Below, piece after piece: positions 9,578 to 19,415 of a stretch of 47,747 nucleotides of DNA. Each line of letters starts with the position of its first letter. Within the stretch, counting starts at the first letter, position 1. The position numbers and the translations under genes were made by a program. The stretch covers positions 1 to 47,747 of the forward strand of contig JANXSQ010000269.1 in the NCBI GenBank assembly GCA_025356595.1, in the 5' to 3' direction. The notes below the pieces were generated by a model that did not search any database, was not told the DNA's origin, and saw only the letters and a program-made list of their open reading frames with translations. This DNA is from Janthinobacterium sp. (GTDB lineage: Bacteria > Pseudomonadota > Gammaproteobacteria > Burkholderiales > Burkholderiaceae_D).

Positions 9578-12500
9578 ATGAACATCAAGCACACACAACT
9601 CCCGCAAGCGCTGACGCTGCGTCCCATGGCGCTGGCCTTGCTCGGCGCTTCCTTGTTCAGCCTGCCGACGCTGACCGCCGCGCAGGTCGTGGCCAACGGT
9701 GCCAACACCACGGTGTACAAGGCGCCGAACGGCGTGCCGGTGGTCGATATCGCCACCGCGAACGGCGCCGGGGTGTCGCATAACCGCTATACGCAATTCA
9801 ATGTCGACGGCAAGGGCCTGATTCTGAACAACGGCAACTCGGCGCAGATGGCGCGCCAGTCGCAACTCGCCGGTCAGCTCTCGGCGAACTTGAATCTGCT
9901 CGATCCGGCCAAACTCATCATCAATGAGGTGAACGGCGCCAACCGCAGCACGCTGGCCGGCTATATCGAGGTGCTGGGCAGCCGCGCCGAGGTGGTCATC
10001 GCCAATCCCTACGGCATCACCTGCAGCGGCTGCGGCTTCATCAACACGCCGCGCGTGACGCTGAGCACCGGCGTGCCGGGCATCGACCCGCTCACCGGCA
10101 ATCTGAGCGGCTTCCGGGTCACCCAGGGCGATATCCTGATCAACGGCGCCGGCCTGGACGGCAGGAGTGTCGCCTATCTGGACCTGGTGGCCCGCTCGGT
10201 CAAGGTCGACGGGCAAGTGAACGCGCAGGACCTGTCCATCGCCGCGGGCGCCAACAACTGGGACTACGCCAGTCGCGAGGCGAGCGCCAACGCGCCCGCC
10301 GGCGCCGCTTCCGCGCCCGGTTTCGATTCCACCGCGCTGGGCGGCATGTACGCCAACCGCATCCGCATTCTGTCCACCGAGCAAGGCGTGGGCGTGCGCA
10401 TGCTGGGCGACGCCGCCGCCGCGGCGGCCGAACTGACGATCACCGCGGCCGGCGCGATTCTCGTGCAAAGCCGCCTGAGCGCGGAGCGGGGCGCGCTCAA
10501 CGTGAGCAGCAACAATGCTTCCGGCATTGGCGCCGCCGCCTTGACCGTGAGCGGCGCCAATGCCGCGCTGAGCGCGGGCGGCGACCTCACGCTGCTGAGC
10601 AGCGGCGCCGGCAACGGCATCACGCTGAGCGACGCCAGCCTGAACGCCGGCGGGGCGCTGCTGCTGCGTTCGGCCGGCGACCTGTCCGACAGCGCCGCCG
10701 TCGGCACTGCCAAGGCCAGCCGTTTCGCGGCCGGCAAACTGAGCATCGACGTCGCCGGCAAGGCCGTCGTCGGCAATACCAGCTGGGGCGCCGGCGCGGC
10801 GCTCGACGCCACCTTCGGCGCGCTGCAGGTCGCGCCGGCGGGCGCCAGCTTCTACAGTGGCGCGGATGGCGGCGCCGCCGACAAGACGCTGAACATGACA
10901 ACGAGCGAGGGCGACCTGAACCTGGCCGGGGCGTCCCTGCGCGCGCCGGGCGCGATCAAGCTCAGCGCCGGGCAAGCTTCGCTGCAACTGGGCGCGGGCG
11001 GCAAGGTGGAATCGGGCGACGGCATCGCGCTGGACGCCGGGCGCAGGATCGACAACGCCGCCAGCGTGTCGGCGCAGAACGATCTGACGCTGCGCTCCAA
11101 CAACGCCAAGGCAAATCTCGCGCTGCTCAACAGCGGCGTGCTGCAGGCGGGCCGGACGCTGTCCATCGCCGGCTTCCCGGCCGGCGGCGTGGCCGGGCAG
11201 GGGCTCGATCTGAACAACACGGCGGGCGCCAAATTGCTCGCCGGCGCAACGCTGGACATCCAGGCCGACACCGTCGCCAACGCCGGCATCGTGCAGGCGG
11301 CGCGCGACGTGAACATCGCCGCGCGCGGCGCGCTGAGCAACGCCGGCGCCGGCCTGATTCTCAACACGGCCGGCGGCGCGCGTCTGAACCTGCGCGCGGC
11401 CAGCCTGGACAACGCGGGCAAGCTGCAATCGGCGGGCGCGCTGTCGGTCTCCAGCGACGCCGGCCTGAACAACAGCGGCAGCATGCTCACGCAAGCGCGC
11501 GCCCAGGGCGGCGGTGACGGCGCGTTGACGCTGCAGGGCGACACGATCAGCAACAGCGGCGTGCTCGACTCGGCCGCCGGCGCCGACCTGACGGCCGCCA
11601 AGACACTGGTGAACAGCGGCACGGTGCAAAGCGCGGGCGCCTTGACGGCGACGCTCGGCACGGCGCTGAGCAACGCCGAGGGCGCCACATGGCGTTCCGG
11701 CGGCAAGGTGCAAATCGGCAGCGCCAGCGCGGCGTTCGCGCTCGACAACCAAGGCCGCATCGAAGCGGGCGGCGACGTGGTGATCGGCGCCAACGGCCAT
11801 GTCGCCAACCTCAGCAACGGCGCCAAGGCGGTACTGCTGGGAACGACGGACACTTTGACCCTGGGCACCCTGTCGAACAGCGGCATCGTGCAGGCGGCGC
11901 AGGGCGTGGCGATCACGGCCAGCGGCAAGGTCGACAATACCGCCAGCGGCGTCATCCTGACGCAGGGCACGCCCGGCGCGGCCATCGTCATCGCGGCGGC
12001 GGGCGATCTGAACAATGCCGGCGCGCTGCAATCGAGCGGCGCGCTGCGCGCCGGCAGCGCGGCGAACATCGTCAACAGCGGCAGCATCGTGACGCGCGCG
12101 CCGGCGGACGGCGGCAACGACGGCGCGCTGGTCTTGCAAGGCGCGACGCTGAGCAATGCCGGCCTGGTCGCGGCCGGCGGCGACGCCACCCTGAGCGCGG
12201 ACGGCGCGCTGGACAATGGCGGCACGCTGCAAGGCGGGCGCAGCCTGACGGCGAGCGTCGGCACGGCGCTGAGCAACAGCGCAAGGGGCAAGATACTCTC
12301 GGGCGGCAACGTCCAGATCGGCGGCGCCGGCAGCGTCTTCGCCGTGAACAACGCCGGCCGTATCCAGTCCGGCGCCGCGCTGGGCGTCGGCGGCGCCGGG
12401 CATCGGACCCAGTTGCTCAACGCGTCCGGCGCCATTCTGCTCGGCGACAGCGTCACGCTGCTGGCGCAGAATGTCGACAACAGCGGCCTGGTGCAGGCGC

Positions 12501-15500
12501 GCGAAGGCTTGATGCTGGACGCCAGCGGCGGCGCGGTGCGCAACCGCCTGGCCGGCAGCATGCTGACCAAGGGCGCGGCGGGCAAGAACGTCAGCATCAC
12601 CGGCGGCTCGGTGGTCAACGAAGGTAGGCTGCAATCGACCGGCCAGCTGAGCTTGAGCAGCCTGTCCAGCCTCGACAACAGCGGCACGCTGCTGACGCTG
12701 GCCAGCGGCGCGGACGGCGGCAATGACGGCGCTCTGCGCGTCGCGGCCGGCCTGGCTTCCTATGGCGCGTTGAACAATAGCGGCAGGGCCTTGTCGAACG
12801 GCGCGGCGTCCTTCTCCGGCGCCGCCATCGACAACAGCGGCACGCTGCAAAGCGTCGGCGCGCTCGAGGTGCGCACCGCATCGACACTGAGCAACTCGGC
12901 GACGGGCAAAATTAGCGCGGACGGCGCCGTCAGCATCGACTCCGACCATGCGTTTACCCTGCAAAACGCCGGCCTGCTGCAAAGCGGCGCCGCACTCGGC
13001 ATTGGCGACGCCGCCCATCGGGTCACGATCACCAACACCGGCACCCTGATCGGCGCCAGCGTATCGCTGGTCGGCGTGACGCTCAATAACTCCGGCCAGG
13101 ACGCCCGCATCCTGAGCGTGGCCGGCGCGGGCGGCGACGTTGCGCTGGCATTCAGCGGCCAGGTCAGCAACGACGGCGCCATTCATGCGGATCGCGCCCT
13201 GAACATCGACGCCGCGGCCATTGCCAATTCCGCGACCGGAGGACTATCCGCAACGGGCGACCTGACGCTGAGCGCGAATAGCCAGGACATCGTCAACAGC
13301 GGCTGGATATTCAGCCAGCGCAACATGGCGCTCAGGACCTTCGGCCACGAGATCCGCAATACGGCGACCGGCAGTATCGAGGCGGCCACCGCGCCCTATG
13401 GCGCGATCAGCTTCGACACGGGCGGCGGTTCCTTCTACAACGGCAACTACATCAAGAGCGCCGGGGCGATGACGATCAACACCGGCCGTTTCCTCAACCA
13501 GGCCGGCGATCGTTTGCCGGACATACTGGAAGGGGCACTCAAGTCCGTGGGCGACACGCAAGTCGGGGACAGCGGCGATTTCCATTGCAACGTGTTCGGC
13601 CACGACTGTGCGCACAGCCGTCTCTATAGAACCGATTACACCTCGGATCAATACTTATCCTTCGCTCCGACCAACAACAGTCCCGCGCAGTTGCTTTCGA
13701 CCGGCGATATCCGTATCACGTACAGCGGGACGGCGGCAAATGTCATTTCCCTCATTTCCGGCGCTAACGTCACGATCACAGGCTTGCCTGGCGCGTCGTT
13801 CTTCGAGAACAAGGACTTGTCGCTGCTGCGCAAGAACTATAGTCGCCTCGTCTGGGAGCGCACGGATCACAACGAGGTCAGATATCCGGGCAGCGAGGCA
13901 GCCTACGACAGCGTCCAGGGTCACGAAAATGACAACGAGGCGCCGGGTTCATGGGCCTCCGCCAACTCGAATCCGGACTACGGCATCCCCTACGCCCGCG
14001 CAAATGGCTACGCCAAGCTGACCGATATGAAGGCCTTGCCTGGCGCGGTCGGGTACAACGCCGGCATCTATGCGTCCGGGGTGTTCAAGTATGTGGGCGG
14101 ATCCGGCGTGAAGCAGAGCGCCAGTCCGTTTGCCGCAAGCCGTCCGAACGGCGGCGCGGCCCCGACCGGCGCGCTCGATGGCCACGACGTGGCCCAAGCG
14201 AGCGCCGGCGACTCGGCCGCCGCTCTGGCCGCCGCCGCCGGCGCGGCGGGCTCCGGGCGTACGGGTCCGAGCACCTTCGTCGGCAGCGCCGGCGTGGTTT
14301 TCGTCGGTCCGGACTTGCGCCTGCCGAGCAATCCCAACGGGTTGTTCATCCTGGCCAAGAATCCGAACGCCGGCTATCTGATCGAAACCAATCCACTGTT
14401 CGGCGCCGACGGCGCGGGCGTCGGCTCTAACTATCTGGCGCAACGCCTCGGCTTCGATCCCGTCACCGTGGAGCGGCGTCTGGGCGACGCAAACTATGAA
14501 ACCAAGCTGGTGCGCGATCAATTGATCGCGCAAACCAATAATTTCATCCTGAAGGGCTACGCCAACGAGGCCGAGCAGATGAAAGGCTTGATGGACAGCG
14601 CCAGCAGCCAGTATCAGGAACTGGGCCTGGTGTTCGGCACACCGCTGACGGCGCAGCAGGCCGGCAAACTCAGCCAGGATCTGGTGTGGATGGTCGAGCA
14701 AACCGTCAAGGGCCAGAAAGTACTGGTTCCCGTGGTCTATCTGGCCGCGGCGACGCGCGCCTCGGTGCTGAACGGCGCCGTGATCGCGGCCAACGATGTT
14801 TCCATCGGCGGCAAGACGCTGCAAAACGACGGCGGCACCATCAAGGCCGCCAACAAGCTGACGATCGCCACCAGCGGCGACATCAACAATATCAGCGGCA
14901 ACATCAGCGGCGACAGCGTCGCGCTGAGCTCGACCGGCGGCAGCATCGTCAACCGCACCAGCGCCGAATTCCTCGGCACGGACACCTATGGCCGCACGGC
15001 CATCGGCGCCACCGCCACCATCAGCGCGGGCAAGGATCTGAGCTTGAGCGCGGCCAAGGATGTGAGCGTGATCGGCGCCGCCATCAAGTCCGGCGGCGCG
15101 ACCAGCATCGACGCCGGCCGCGATGTGCTGTTCGACACGATACAGAACAAGAGCGCCGATTCGAGCGCCGGTTCGAGCAGCGGCGCGTTCAGCAGCAGCA
15201 GCTGGTCGCGCAACGAGATCGACACCCGGCAGATCGGCGCCAGCGCCGACAGCGGCGGCAAACTGAGCATCAAAAGCGGCCAGGACGTGACTGTGGCGGG
15301 CAGCAAGATCAAGGCGGGCGGCAATGTCGCAGTGGACGCCGGCGCCAATCTGAATCTGCTCGACCGCCAGGACGTCAGGCAAGTGACGGAGATCAGCCGT
15401 TCCAGCGGCGTCAGCGTCAGCGCCAGCGGCGGCAAAGTCGGTGTCAACAATGTCACCAACGAAGAGACCAAGGCCACCCGCACCGGCACCAGCGTGGCTG

Positions 15501-18118
15501 CCTCCATCACCTCGGGCGGCGACACCAGCCTGAGCGCGGCGCAGACCCTGACCGTGCGCGGTTCGGACGTCGACGCCGGGGGCGAATTGAATCTCAGTGG
15601 CAAGAATGTGCAGGTGCTGGCCGGCCAGAACACCTTCGAGCAGACCATAGACACGAAGAAAACCACGGTCGGCCTGTCGGTCGGCGTCGATATCAGCGCC
15701 GTCACCAATGTCATCGACCTGGCGAAGGGCAACAAGGGCTCGGCCGCCGAGGTCGCGACCATGGCGGCGCAGGCGTACGCCAACCAGGGCGTATCGGTGG
15801 GCGTGAACATGTCCACCACCACCACCCATTCGGAGCAGTCGGATAGCACCGCGCGCGTCTCGACGCTGAAGTCGGGCGCGTCGACCCGCGTCAACGCGCA
15901 GCAGACGGCCACCTTCGAGGGCAGTAAAGTGGACGCCGGCGACAAGATCGAGGTCAAGGCCGCCGACATCAATATGGTGGCGGCGCGCAACACCAGCAGT
16001 TACACCTCGCAGTCCAACACCACCGGCTTGGACATCGCGATGCCGGTCGACGCCAGCGCCCTGGTGCGCAAGGCGGCCGCCGACAACGTCCGCTCCGGCG
16101 GCGGTGGCGGCGTCACCCTGGCGACCGTCAGCAACACCCAGCGCGACACCAGCGCGAACGCCGACAAGGGCACGGTCAGCACCTTCAATGCCGGCGGCAG
16201 CGTGAGCCGCGTCGCCAGCGGCACCATCACCGACCAGGGCACGCAGATTGTGGCCGGGGGCAATTTCGTCCAGAAGGCGACGAGCATCAATATGCTCGCC
16301 TCCACCGACACCACGAGCAGCACGAGCCGGGAAGTGAGCAACACCGGCACGGTGGGCGTGAGCATGGATTTCGAACCGGTCAAGGCGTTCAACGACCTGA
16401 AGTCGGGCAAGATCGCTACGCTCAAGGATCAACTGGGCGGACCGACCATGGGCGTCGACGCCAAGTATGTGCGCGCCGACACGGGGCAAAGCGCCGCCTC
16501 GAGCACGGCGGTGGTCGGCAATGTCGTCGCCGGCGGCGAGATCAGCAGCACGTCGACGGGTGCGACGCGCCTGCAGGGGACCAATCTGGCCAGCGGCGGC
16601 AACACGACGCTCACGGCCGGCAGCCTGACGGCGGACGCGGCGCACAATACCCAGAGCACCGACAACCAGGGCAATACGGTCACCGTCACGGGCCGGGCCG
16701 AGGTCGGCGCGAGCGGGAAACCGAGCGGCAGCCTGAGCGTCGACGTGGGCACCAGCAAGGACAAGAGCAGCGACAGCCAGGCGCAGACCGGCGCCATCCT
16801 CGCCGGCGGCAATCTGACCATCAAGACGACGGGCGACGCCAGGTTCGAAGGCACGACCATCGACGCCAAGGACAACGCCACGCTGCGCATCGGCGGCAAC
16901 CTGGACATGCGCGCGGCCAAGGACAGCAGGGAGGCGTCCGCCTCCTCGCTGGATCTGACGGCGGGCGTCAGCGGCAGCAAGGCCAGCAAGGGCGTCTCGG
17001 CCGGCGTGGCGGTCGCCGAGTCGTCCAGCAAGAGCTCCGACGCCGTGACCGGCAGCATCAGCGCCGGCAACAAGCTCGACATCAGCTCGGGCAAGGCCAT
17101 CACCTTCGAGGGAACCAGCATCGCCGCCGGCAACAACGCGTCGATTGCGGCGCTGGGCGACGTCAAGATGCTGGTCGCCACCAGCGGCAGCTCGTCGAAT
17201 AGTCTGGATGTCGCGGTCGGCGTCGGCGCCAGCCGCTCCAAGACCACGCAGGGCGCCAGCGGCAAGGTCAAGGTCGGCCTCAGCAAGGCCGATTCCATGG
17301 CCGAAACCGGTTCGACGATCGCCGTCGGCGGCGACCTGAAGATCAGCTCGGGCGGCGTCGTCACGATGCAGGGCACGCAGGCCGATGTCGGCGGCGCCGC
17401 CAGCGTCGCCGCGGCCGGCGGCGTGGTGCAGCGCGCGGCGGTGTCGGACAGCAGTTCCTCGAGTACCAACGTCAGCGTGTCCGGGCAAGTGGCCGGCAAG
17501 CGCGGCGGCGACAAGGCGGCCGACGCGCCGGCCGCTTCGGGCGCCGATACGGCGGAGGGCGGCGGCCGCCCGCGCAGCGACGCCGTGACCGAGGCCCCGG
17601 CCCCGGCCGCCAAGCCGGGCATCATGGACCGCATCAAGACGGGCGCCATCAATGCCAAGAACAAGATTGTCGCGCTGAAGGACCGGGCCAAGGAAAAGAA
17701 GAACAGCACCACCTACGTCATCCCGACCGAAGTCGATCCGCGCAAGATCCATAGCAGCGATTCGAGCCACAGCGAGACGGCGGTGGAGATCCGCCAGGGC
17801 GCCAGCGCGAACGTCTTCAAGCTGCCGGTGGTGGCCAATGTGCTGGCCCTGCCGGCGGTGGCGGCCGCGTCGCAGCTCAACGCCGGCTTGTCGGGGCCGC
17901 TCAAGCAGTACGGCACGCAGGCGGCGATACCGGACAGTGTCAAGCGCGCGCTGCTGACGCGGGCCGGCGTGGCGATACCGGCCGGAGCCGACTTGGCGGC
18001 CCTGCTCAAGCAGACGCAGGACGCCGGCAAGGCCGCGGCGAGCGCCGGCCTGGCCGGCGCCAACATCTCGGCGGCGCAGCAAAACACCGTGCTGCAGTCC
18101 ATGGGCATGAGCAACTAG
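9578..18118 (+). CDS. Filamentous haemagglutinin-like TpsA exoprotein (CdiA-like stalk, no recognised toxin end)
   Basis: A 2,846-residue secreted beta-helical protein. The ATG at 9578 follows GAGGAAAAT and gives a normal signal peptide ending near LTAAQ, without the extended ESPR signal of many relatives. The TPS secretion domain has VSHNRYTQFNVDGKGL and NPYGITCSGCGFINTPRV from residue 143. FHA-1-type repeats rich in NNSG and LQSxGAL run to about 1300. A non-repetitive, Tyr/Pro-containing segment follows (about 1300-1720), including NPNGLF, YLIET and QLIAQTNN. FHA-2-type haemagglutinin repeats (AGGDxxLxA) extend to about 2640. The last 200 residues are Ala/Ser-rich with a Lys-rich patch. No VENN pretoxin motif, nuclease-like end or downstream immunity gene is seen. 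A structural adhesin or biofilm role is most likely. Confidence 0.93.
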   Translation: MNIKHTQLPQALTLRPMALALLGASLFSLPTLTAAQVVANGANTTVYKAPNGVPVVDIATANGAGVSHNRYTQFNVDGKGLILNNGNSAQMARQSQLAGQLSANLNLLDPAKLIINEVNGANRSTLAGYIEVLGSRAEVVIANPYGITCSGCGFINTPRVTLSTGVPGIDPLTGNLSGFRVTQGDILINGAGLDGRSVAYLDLVARSVKVDGQVNAQDLSIAAGANNWDYASREASANAPAGAASAPGFDSTALGGMYANRIRILSTEQGVGVRMLGDAAAAAAELTITAAGAILVQSRLSAERGALNVSSNNASGIGAAALTVSGANAALSAGGDLTLLSSGAGNGITLSDASLNAGGALLLRSAGDLSDSAAVGTAKASRFAAGKLSIDVAGKAVVGNTSWGAGAALDATFGALQVAPAGASFYSGADGGAADKTLNMTTSEGDLNLAGASLRAPGAIKLSAGQASLQLGAGGKVESGDGIALDAGRRIDNAASVSAQNDLTLRSNNAKANLALLNSGVLQAGRTLSIAGFPAGGVAGQGLDLNNTAGAKLLAGATLDIQADTVANAGIVQAARDVNIAARGALSNAGAGLILNTAGGARLNLRAASLDNAGKLQSAGALSVSSDAGLNNSGSMLTQARAQGGGDGALTLQGDTISNSGVLDSAAGADLTAAKTLVNSGTVQSAGALTATLGTALSNAEGATWRSGGKVQIGSASAAFALDNQGRIEAGGDVVIGANGHVANLSNGAKAVLLGTTDTLTLGTLSNSGIVQAAQGVAITASGKVDNTASGVILTQGTPGAAIVIAAAGDLNNAGALQSSGALRAGSAANIVNSGSIVTRAPADGGNDGALVLQGATLSNAGLVAAGGDATLSADGALDNGGTLQGGRSLTASVGTALSNSARGKILSGGNVQIGGAGSVFAVNNAGRIQSGAALGVGGAGHRTQLLNASGAILLGDSVTLLAQNVDNSGLVQAREGLMLDASGGAVRNRLAGSMLTKGAAGKNVSITGGSVVNEGRLQSTGQLSLSSLSSLDNSGTLLTLASGADGGNDGALRVAAGLASYGALNNSGRALSNGAASFSGAAIDNSGTLQSVGALEVRTASTLSNSATGKISADGAVSIDSDHAFTLQNAGLLQSGAALGIGDAAHRVTITNTGTLIGASVSLVGVTLNNSGQDARILSVAGAGGDVALAFSGQVSNDGAIHADRALNIDAAAIANSATGGLSATGDLTLSANSQDIVNSGWIFSQRNMALRTFGHEIRNTATGSIEAATAPYGAISFDTGGGSFYNGNYIKSAGAMTINTGRFLNQAGDRLPDILEGALKSVGDTQVGDSGDFHCNVFGHDCAHSRLYRTDYTSDQYLSFAPTNNSPAQLLSTGDIRITYSGTAANVISLISGANVTITGLPGASFFENKDLSLLRKNYSRLVWERTDHNEVRYPGSEAAYDSVQGHENDNEAPGSWASANSNPDYGIPYARANGYAKLTDMKALPGAVGYNAGIYASGVFKYVGGSGVKQSASPFAASRPNGGAAPTGALDGHDVAQASAGDSAAALAAAAGAAGSGRTGPSTFVGSAGVVFVGPDLRLPSNPNGLFILAKNPNAGYLIETNPLFGADGAGVGSNYLAQRLGFDPVTVERRLGDANYETKLVRDQLIAQTNNFILKGYANEAEQMKGLMDSASSQYQELGLVFGTPLTAQQAGKLSQDLVWMVEQTVKGQKVLVPVVYLAAATRASVLNGAVIAANDVSIGGKTLQNDGGTIKAANKLTIATSGDINNISGNISGDSVALSSTGGSIVNRTSAEFLGTDTYGRTAIGATATISAGKDLSLSAAKDVSVIGAAIKSGGATSIDAGRDVLFDTIQNKSADSSAGSSSGAFSSSSWSRNEIDTRQIGASADSGGKLSIKSGQDVTVAGSKIKAGGNVAVDAGANLNLLDRQDVRQVTEISRSSGVSVSASGGKVGVNNVTNEETKATRTGTSVAASITSGGDTSLSAAQTLTVRGSDVDAGGELNLSGKNVQVLAGQNTFEQTIDTKKTTVGLSVGVDISAVTNVIDLAKGNKGSAAEVATMAAQAYANQGVSVGVNMSTTTTHSEQSDSTARVSTLKSGASTRVNAQQTATFEGSKVDAGDKIEVKAADINMVAARNTSSYTSQSNTTGLDIAMPVDASALVRKAAADNVRSGGGGGVTLATVSNTQRDTSANADKGTVSTFNAGGSVSRVASGTITDQGTQIVAGGNFVQKATSINMLASTDTTSSTSREVSNTGTVGVSMDFEPVKAFNDLKSGKIATLKDQLGGPTMGVDAKYVRADTGQSAASSTAVVGNVVAGGEISSTSTGATRLQGTNLASGGNTTLTAGSLTADAAHNTQSTDNQGNTVTVTGRAEVGASGKPSGSLSVDVGTSKDKSSDSQAQTGAILAGGNLTIKTTGDARFEGTTIDAKDNATLRIGGNLDMRAAKDSREASASSLDLTAGVSGSKASKGVSAGVAVAESSSKSSDAVTGSISAGNKLDISSGKAITFEGTSIAAGNNASIAALGDVKMLVATSGSSSNSLDVAVGVGASRSKTTQGASGKVKVGLSKADSMAETGSTIAVGGDLKISSGGVVTMQGTQADVGGAASVAAAGGVVQRAAVSDSSSSSTNVSVSGQVAGKRGGDKAADAPAASGADTAEGGGRPRSDAVTEAPAPAAKPGIMDRIKTGAINAKNKIVALKDRAKEKKNSTTYVIPTEVDPRKIHSSDSSHSETAVEIRQGASANVFKLPVVANVLALPAVAAASQLNAGLSGPLKQYGTQAAIPDSVKRALLTRAGVAIPAGADLAALLKQTQDAGKAAASAGLAGANISAAQQNTVLQSMGMSN
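11516..12727 (+). repeat. Superrepeat of about 201 codons inside the FHA-1 region
   Basis: The anchor GG(G/N)DGAL recurs with its Asp codon at 11516, 12119 and 12725, spacings of 603 and 606 bases (201 and 202 codons). Flanking blocks such as GTALSN, SGGNVQIG, NNAGRIQSG and the LNNSG pairs recur in the same order. It is a higher-order period above the short beta-helix repeats. Confidence 0.7.
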
Positions 18119-18204
18119 GACGGGCGGCCGGGACGAGGGATGCGGCGCGTGCCCGGCGCGCCGGCCGGGGGCGGGCGCCCGCCATTGAATGCGGGCGCAT
18201 CGGG

Positions 18205-18210
18205 TATAGT
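18205..18210 (+). promoter_or_regulatory. Possible -10 element of the polysaccharide deacetylase gene
   Basis: TATAGT lies 30 bases before the ATG. A TTGAAT at 18185 is only 14 bases upstream, too close for a normal -35, so the promoter is tentative. Confidence 0.35.
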
Positions 18211-18239
18211 GGCGGCCTCGCCACTTCCGTATCGCCGTG

Positions 18240-19139
18240 ATGAAAGCTGCTGCGCTCAAAACACTCCTGTCATTCTCTTGCGCGGCGCTCGCCGCGATTC
18301 CGGGCGGCCTGCTCCGGGCGGCCAACGGGCCGGCGCAATTGCCCGAGGCCAGGGCCGCCGTGCCCGGCGCCGCGCCCGCGCCCGCAGGCGACGAGGCGGC
18401 GGCGATACGCGCCCACCACCTGAAGCGCCTCAACGCCAGGTTGACGGTGGCGCCGGCGACGCTGGAGAAAAGCTGCCGCTACGAGTCCGACATCGCCACC
18501 GCGCCGCCCCTGAACCGGGTCGCGCTGACCTTCGACGACGGCCCGACGCCGGACGGCACGGAGCACATCCTCGCGGTGCTGCGCAAATACAATATCTCGG
18601 CCACCTTCTTCATGATCGGCGAGAAGGCGAAGCGCTATCCCGAGCTGGTGGCGAAGGTGCGGGCGGCCGGGCACGGCGTGATCGCCAACCATTCATGGAA
18701 TCACCCGAACTTCCACGACATCCTTCCCGCCGCCCAGGCCGACGAGGTCTTGCGCGACGATGCCCTGTTCACCGACAAGGGTCCGAAGTTGTTCCGCTAT
18801 CCCTACGGAAACTCGACCTGCGAGACGAACGATTTGCTGCGCGAGCACGGCTACAAGATCGCCGGCTGGCATATCGATTCCTGCGACTGGGCCTACGACA
18901 AGAACGGCGCCATCGACGTGCGCGAAGCGATTTCCTGCGGCGTGCCGGCGCAGTACCGCGCCGACTACGTGGGCCATGTCATCGCGGCGGCGCGCGCGCG
19001 CAAGGGCGGCATCATCCTGATGCACGAGATTCATCCGAATACGCTGAGCAGGCTGGATACGATAGTCGACGGCCTGCTGGCCGCCGGCTTTGTTTTCGGC
19101 ACGATCACCGACGTCGATTTCGCTCCCTCGCTGCGCTAA
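18240..19139 (+). CDS. Secreted polysaccharide deacetylase (CE4 / NodB domain)
   Basis: A 299-residue carbohydrate esterase family 4 protein, predicted to remove N- or O-acetyl groups from a surface or wall polysaccharide. The signal peptide spans about residues 1-28. All five CE4 motifs are present: TFDDGPTPDG (catalytic base and metal Asp), HSWNHPNF (metal HxxxH), RYPYGNST, GWHIDSCDWAYD and IILMHEIHP. Four cysteines in the exported domain may form disulfides. A GTG lies directly before the ATG at 18240, and neither has a strong ribosome site, so the start is uncertain by one codon. Chitooligosaccharide, peptidoglycan and exopolysaccharide are all possible substrates. The gene is monocistronic and followed by a 138-bp palindrome. 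Confidence 0.9.
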   Translation: MKAAALKTLLSFSCAALAAIPGGLLRAANGPAQLPEARAAVPGAAPAPAGDEAAAIRAHHLKRLNARLTVAPATLEKSCRYESDIATAPPLNRVALTFDDGPTPDGTEHILAVLRKYNISATFFMIGEKAKRYPELVAKVRAAGHGVIANHSWNHPNFHDILPAAQADEVLRDDALFTDKGPKLFRYPYGNSTCETNDLLREHGYKIAGWHIDSCDWAYDKNGAIDVREAISCGVPAQYRADYVGHVIAAARARKGGIILMHEIHPNTLSRLDTIVDGLLAAGFVFGTITDVDFAPSLR

Positions 19140-19148
19140 GTACCCTAG

Positions 19149-19286
19149 CGGAATAAATTGTGAGGTGGCTGTGGTTCCGGTCGGAAGCGATGCAAGGCGC
19201 CCGTTACGCCGCAGTGCGAGCACTGCAAGGAATGGGCAACACCGCAGCGATCCGACCAGAGCCGCAGACGCCCACAATTTATTCCG
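19149..19286. repeat. 138-bp imperfect palindromic element (MITE- or REP-like)
   Basis: The ends are perfect 14-bp inverted repeats, CGGAATAAATTGTG at 19149-19162 and CACAATTTATTCCG at 19273-19286. A second perfect dyad GCAGTGC-GA-GCACTGC (19211-19226) sits at the exact centre. Between them the arms remain partly complementary, for example GGTCGG against CCGACC. The whole can extrude as one long interrupted hairpin. It lies between convergent genes and encodes nothing. The shape suggests a non-autonomous mobile or extragenic palindromic element; it might also end transcription. Confidence 0.7.
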
Positions 19287-19345
19287 ATGGGCTACTTAGA
19301 GTCGCGGCGCGCCCGGCCGGCTCATTCCACAGCGGCGGGGCGGCG

Positions 19346-19390
19346 AAAAAATCCCCGCAAGCGCCGCGGATCGGGCGGCGTTTTGCGGGG
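19346..19390 (-). terminator. Intrinsic terminator of the metalloprotease operon
   Basis: On the minus strand CCCCGCAA pairs with TTGCGGGG around an inner CGCCGC/GCGGCG stem, followed by ATTTTTT. It lies about 25 bases past the stop of the 106-residue protein gene. Confidence 0.75.
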
Positions 19391-19415
19391 CGGGGCGCGT
19401 TTCAGCGCCCGCCGC

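Noticed and set aside
7649-13186. A very long open frame of 1,845 codons on the minus strand opposite the secretion operon.
   Set aside because: It is the GC-rich antisense shadow of two clear genes. The translation is Arg/Ala/Gly/Gln-rich with no domain, while the plus strand carries a signal peptide, POTRA, TPS and FHA motifs.
17480-18118. A possible contact-dependent toxin at the exoprotein C-terminus.
   Set aside because: There is no VENN or other pretoxin motif, no nuclease or deaminase residues I could see, and no small immunity gene downstream. It is kept only as an open question.
13949-18433. A 1,494-codon minus-strand frame.
   Set aside because: It is antisense to the repetitive FHA region and its low-complexity translation has no recognisable motif.
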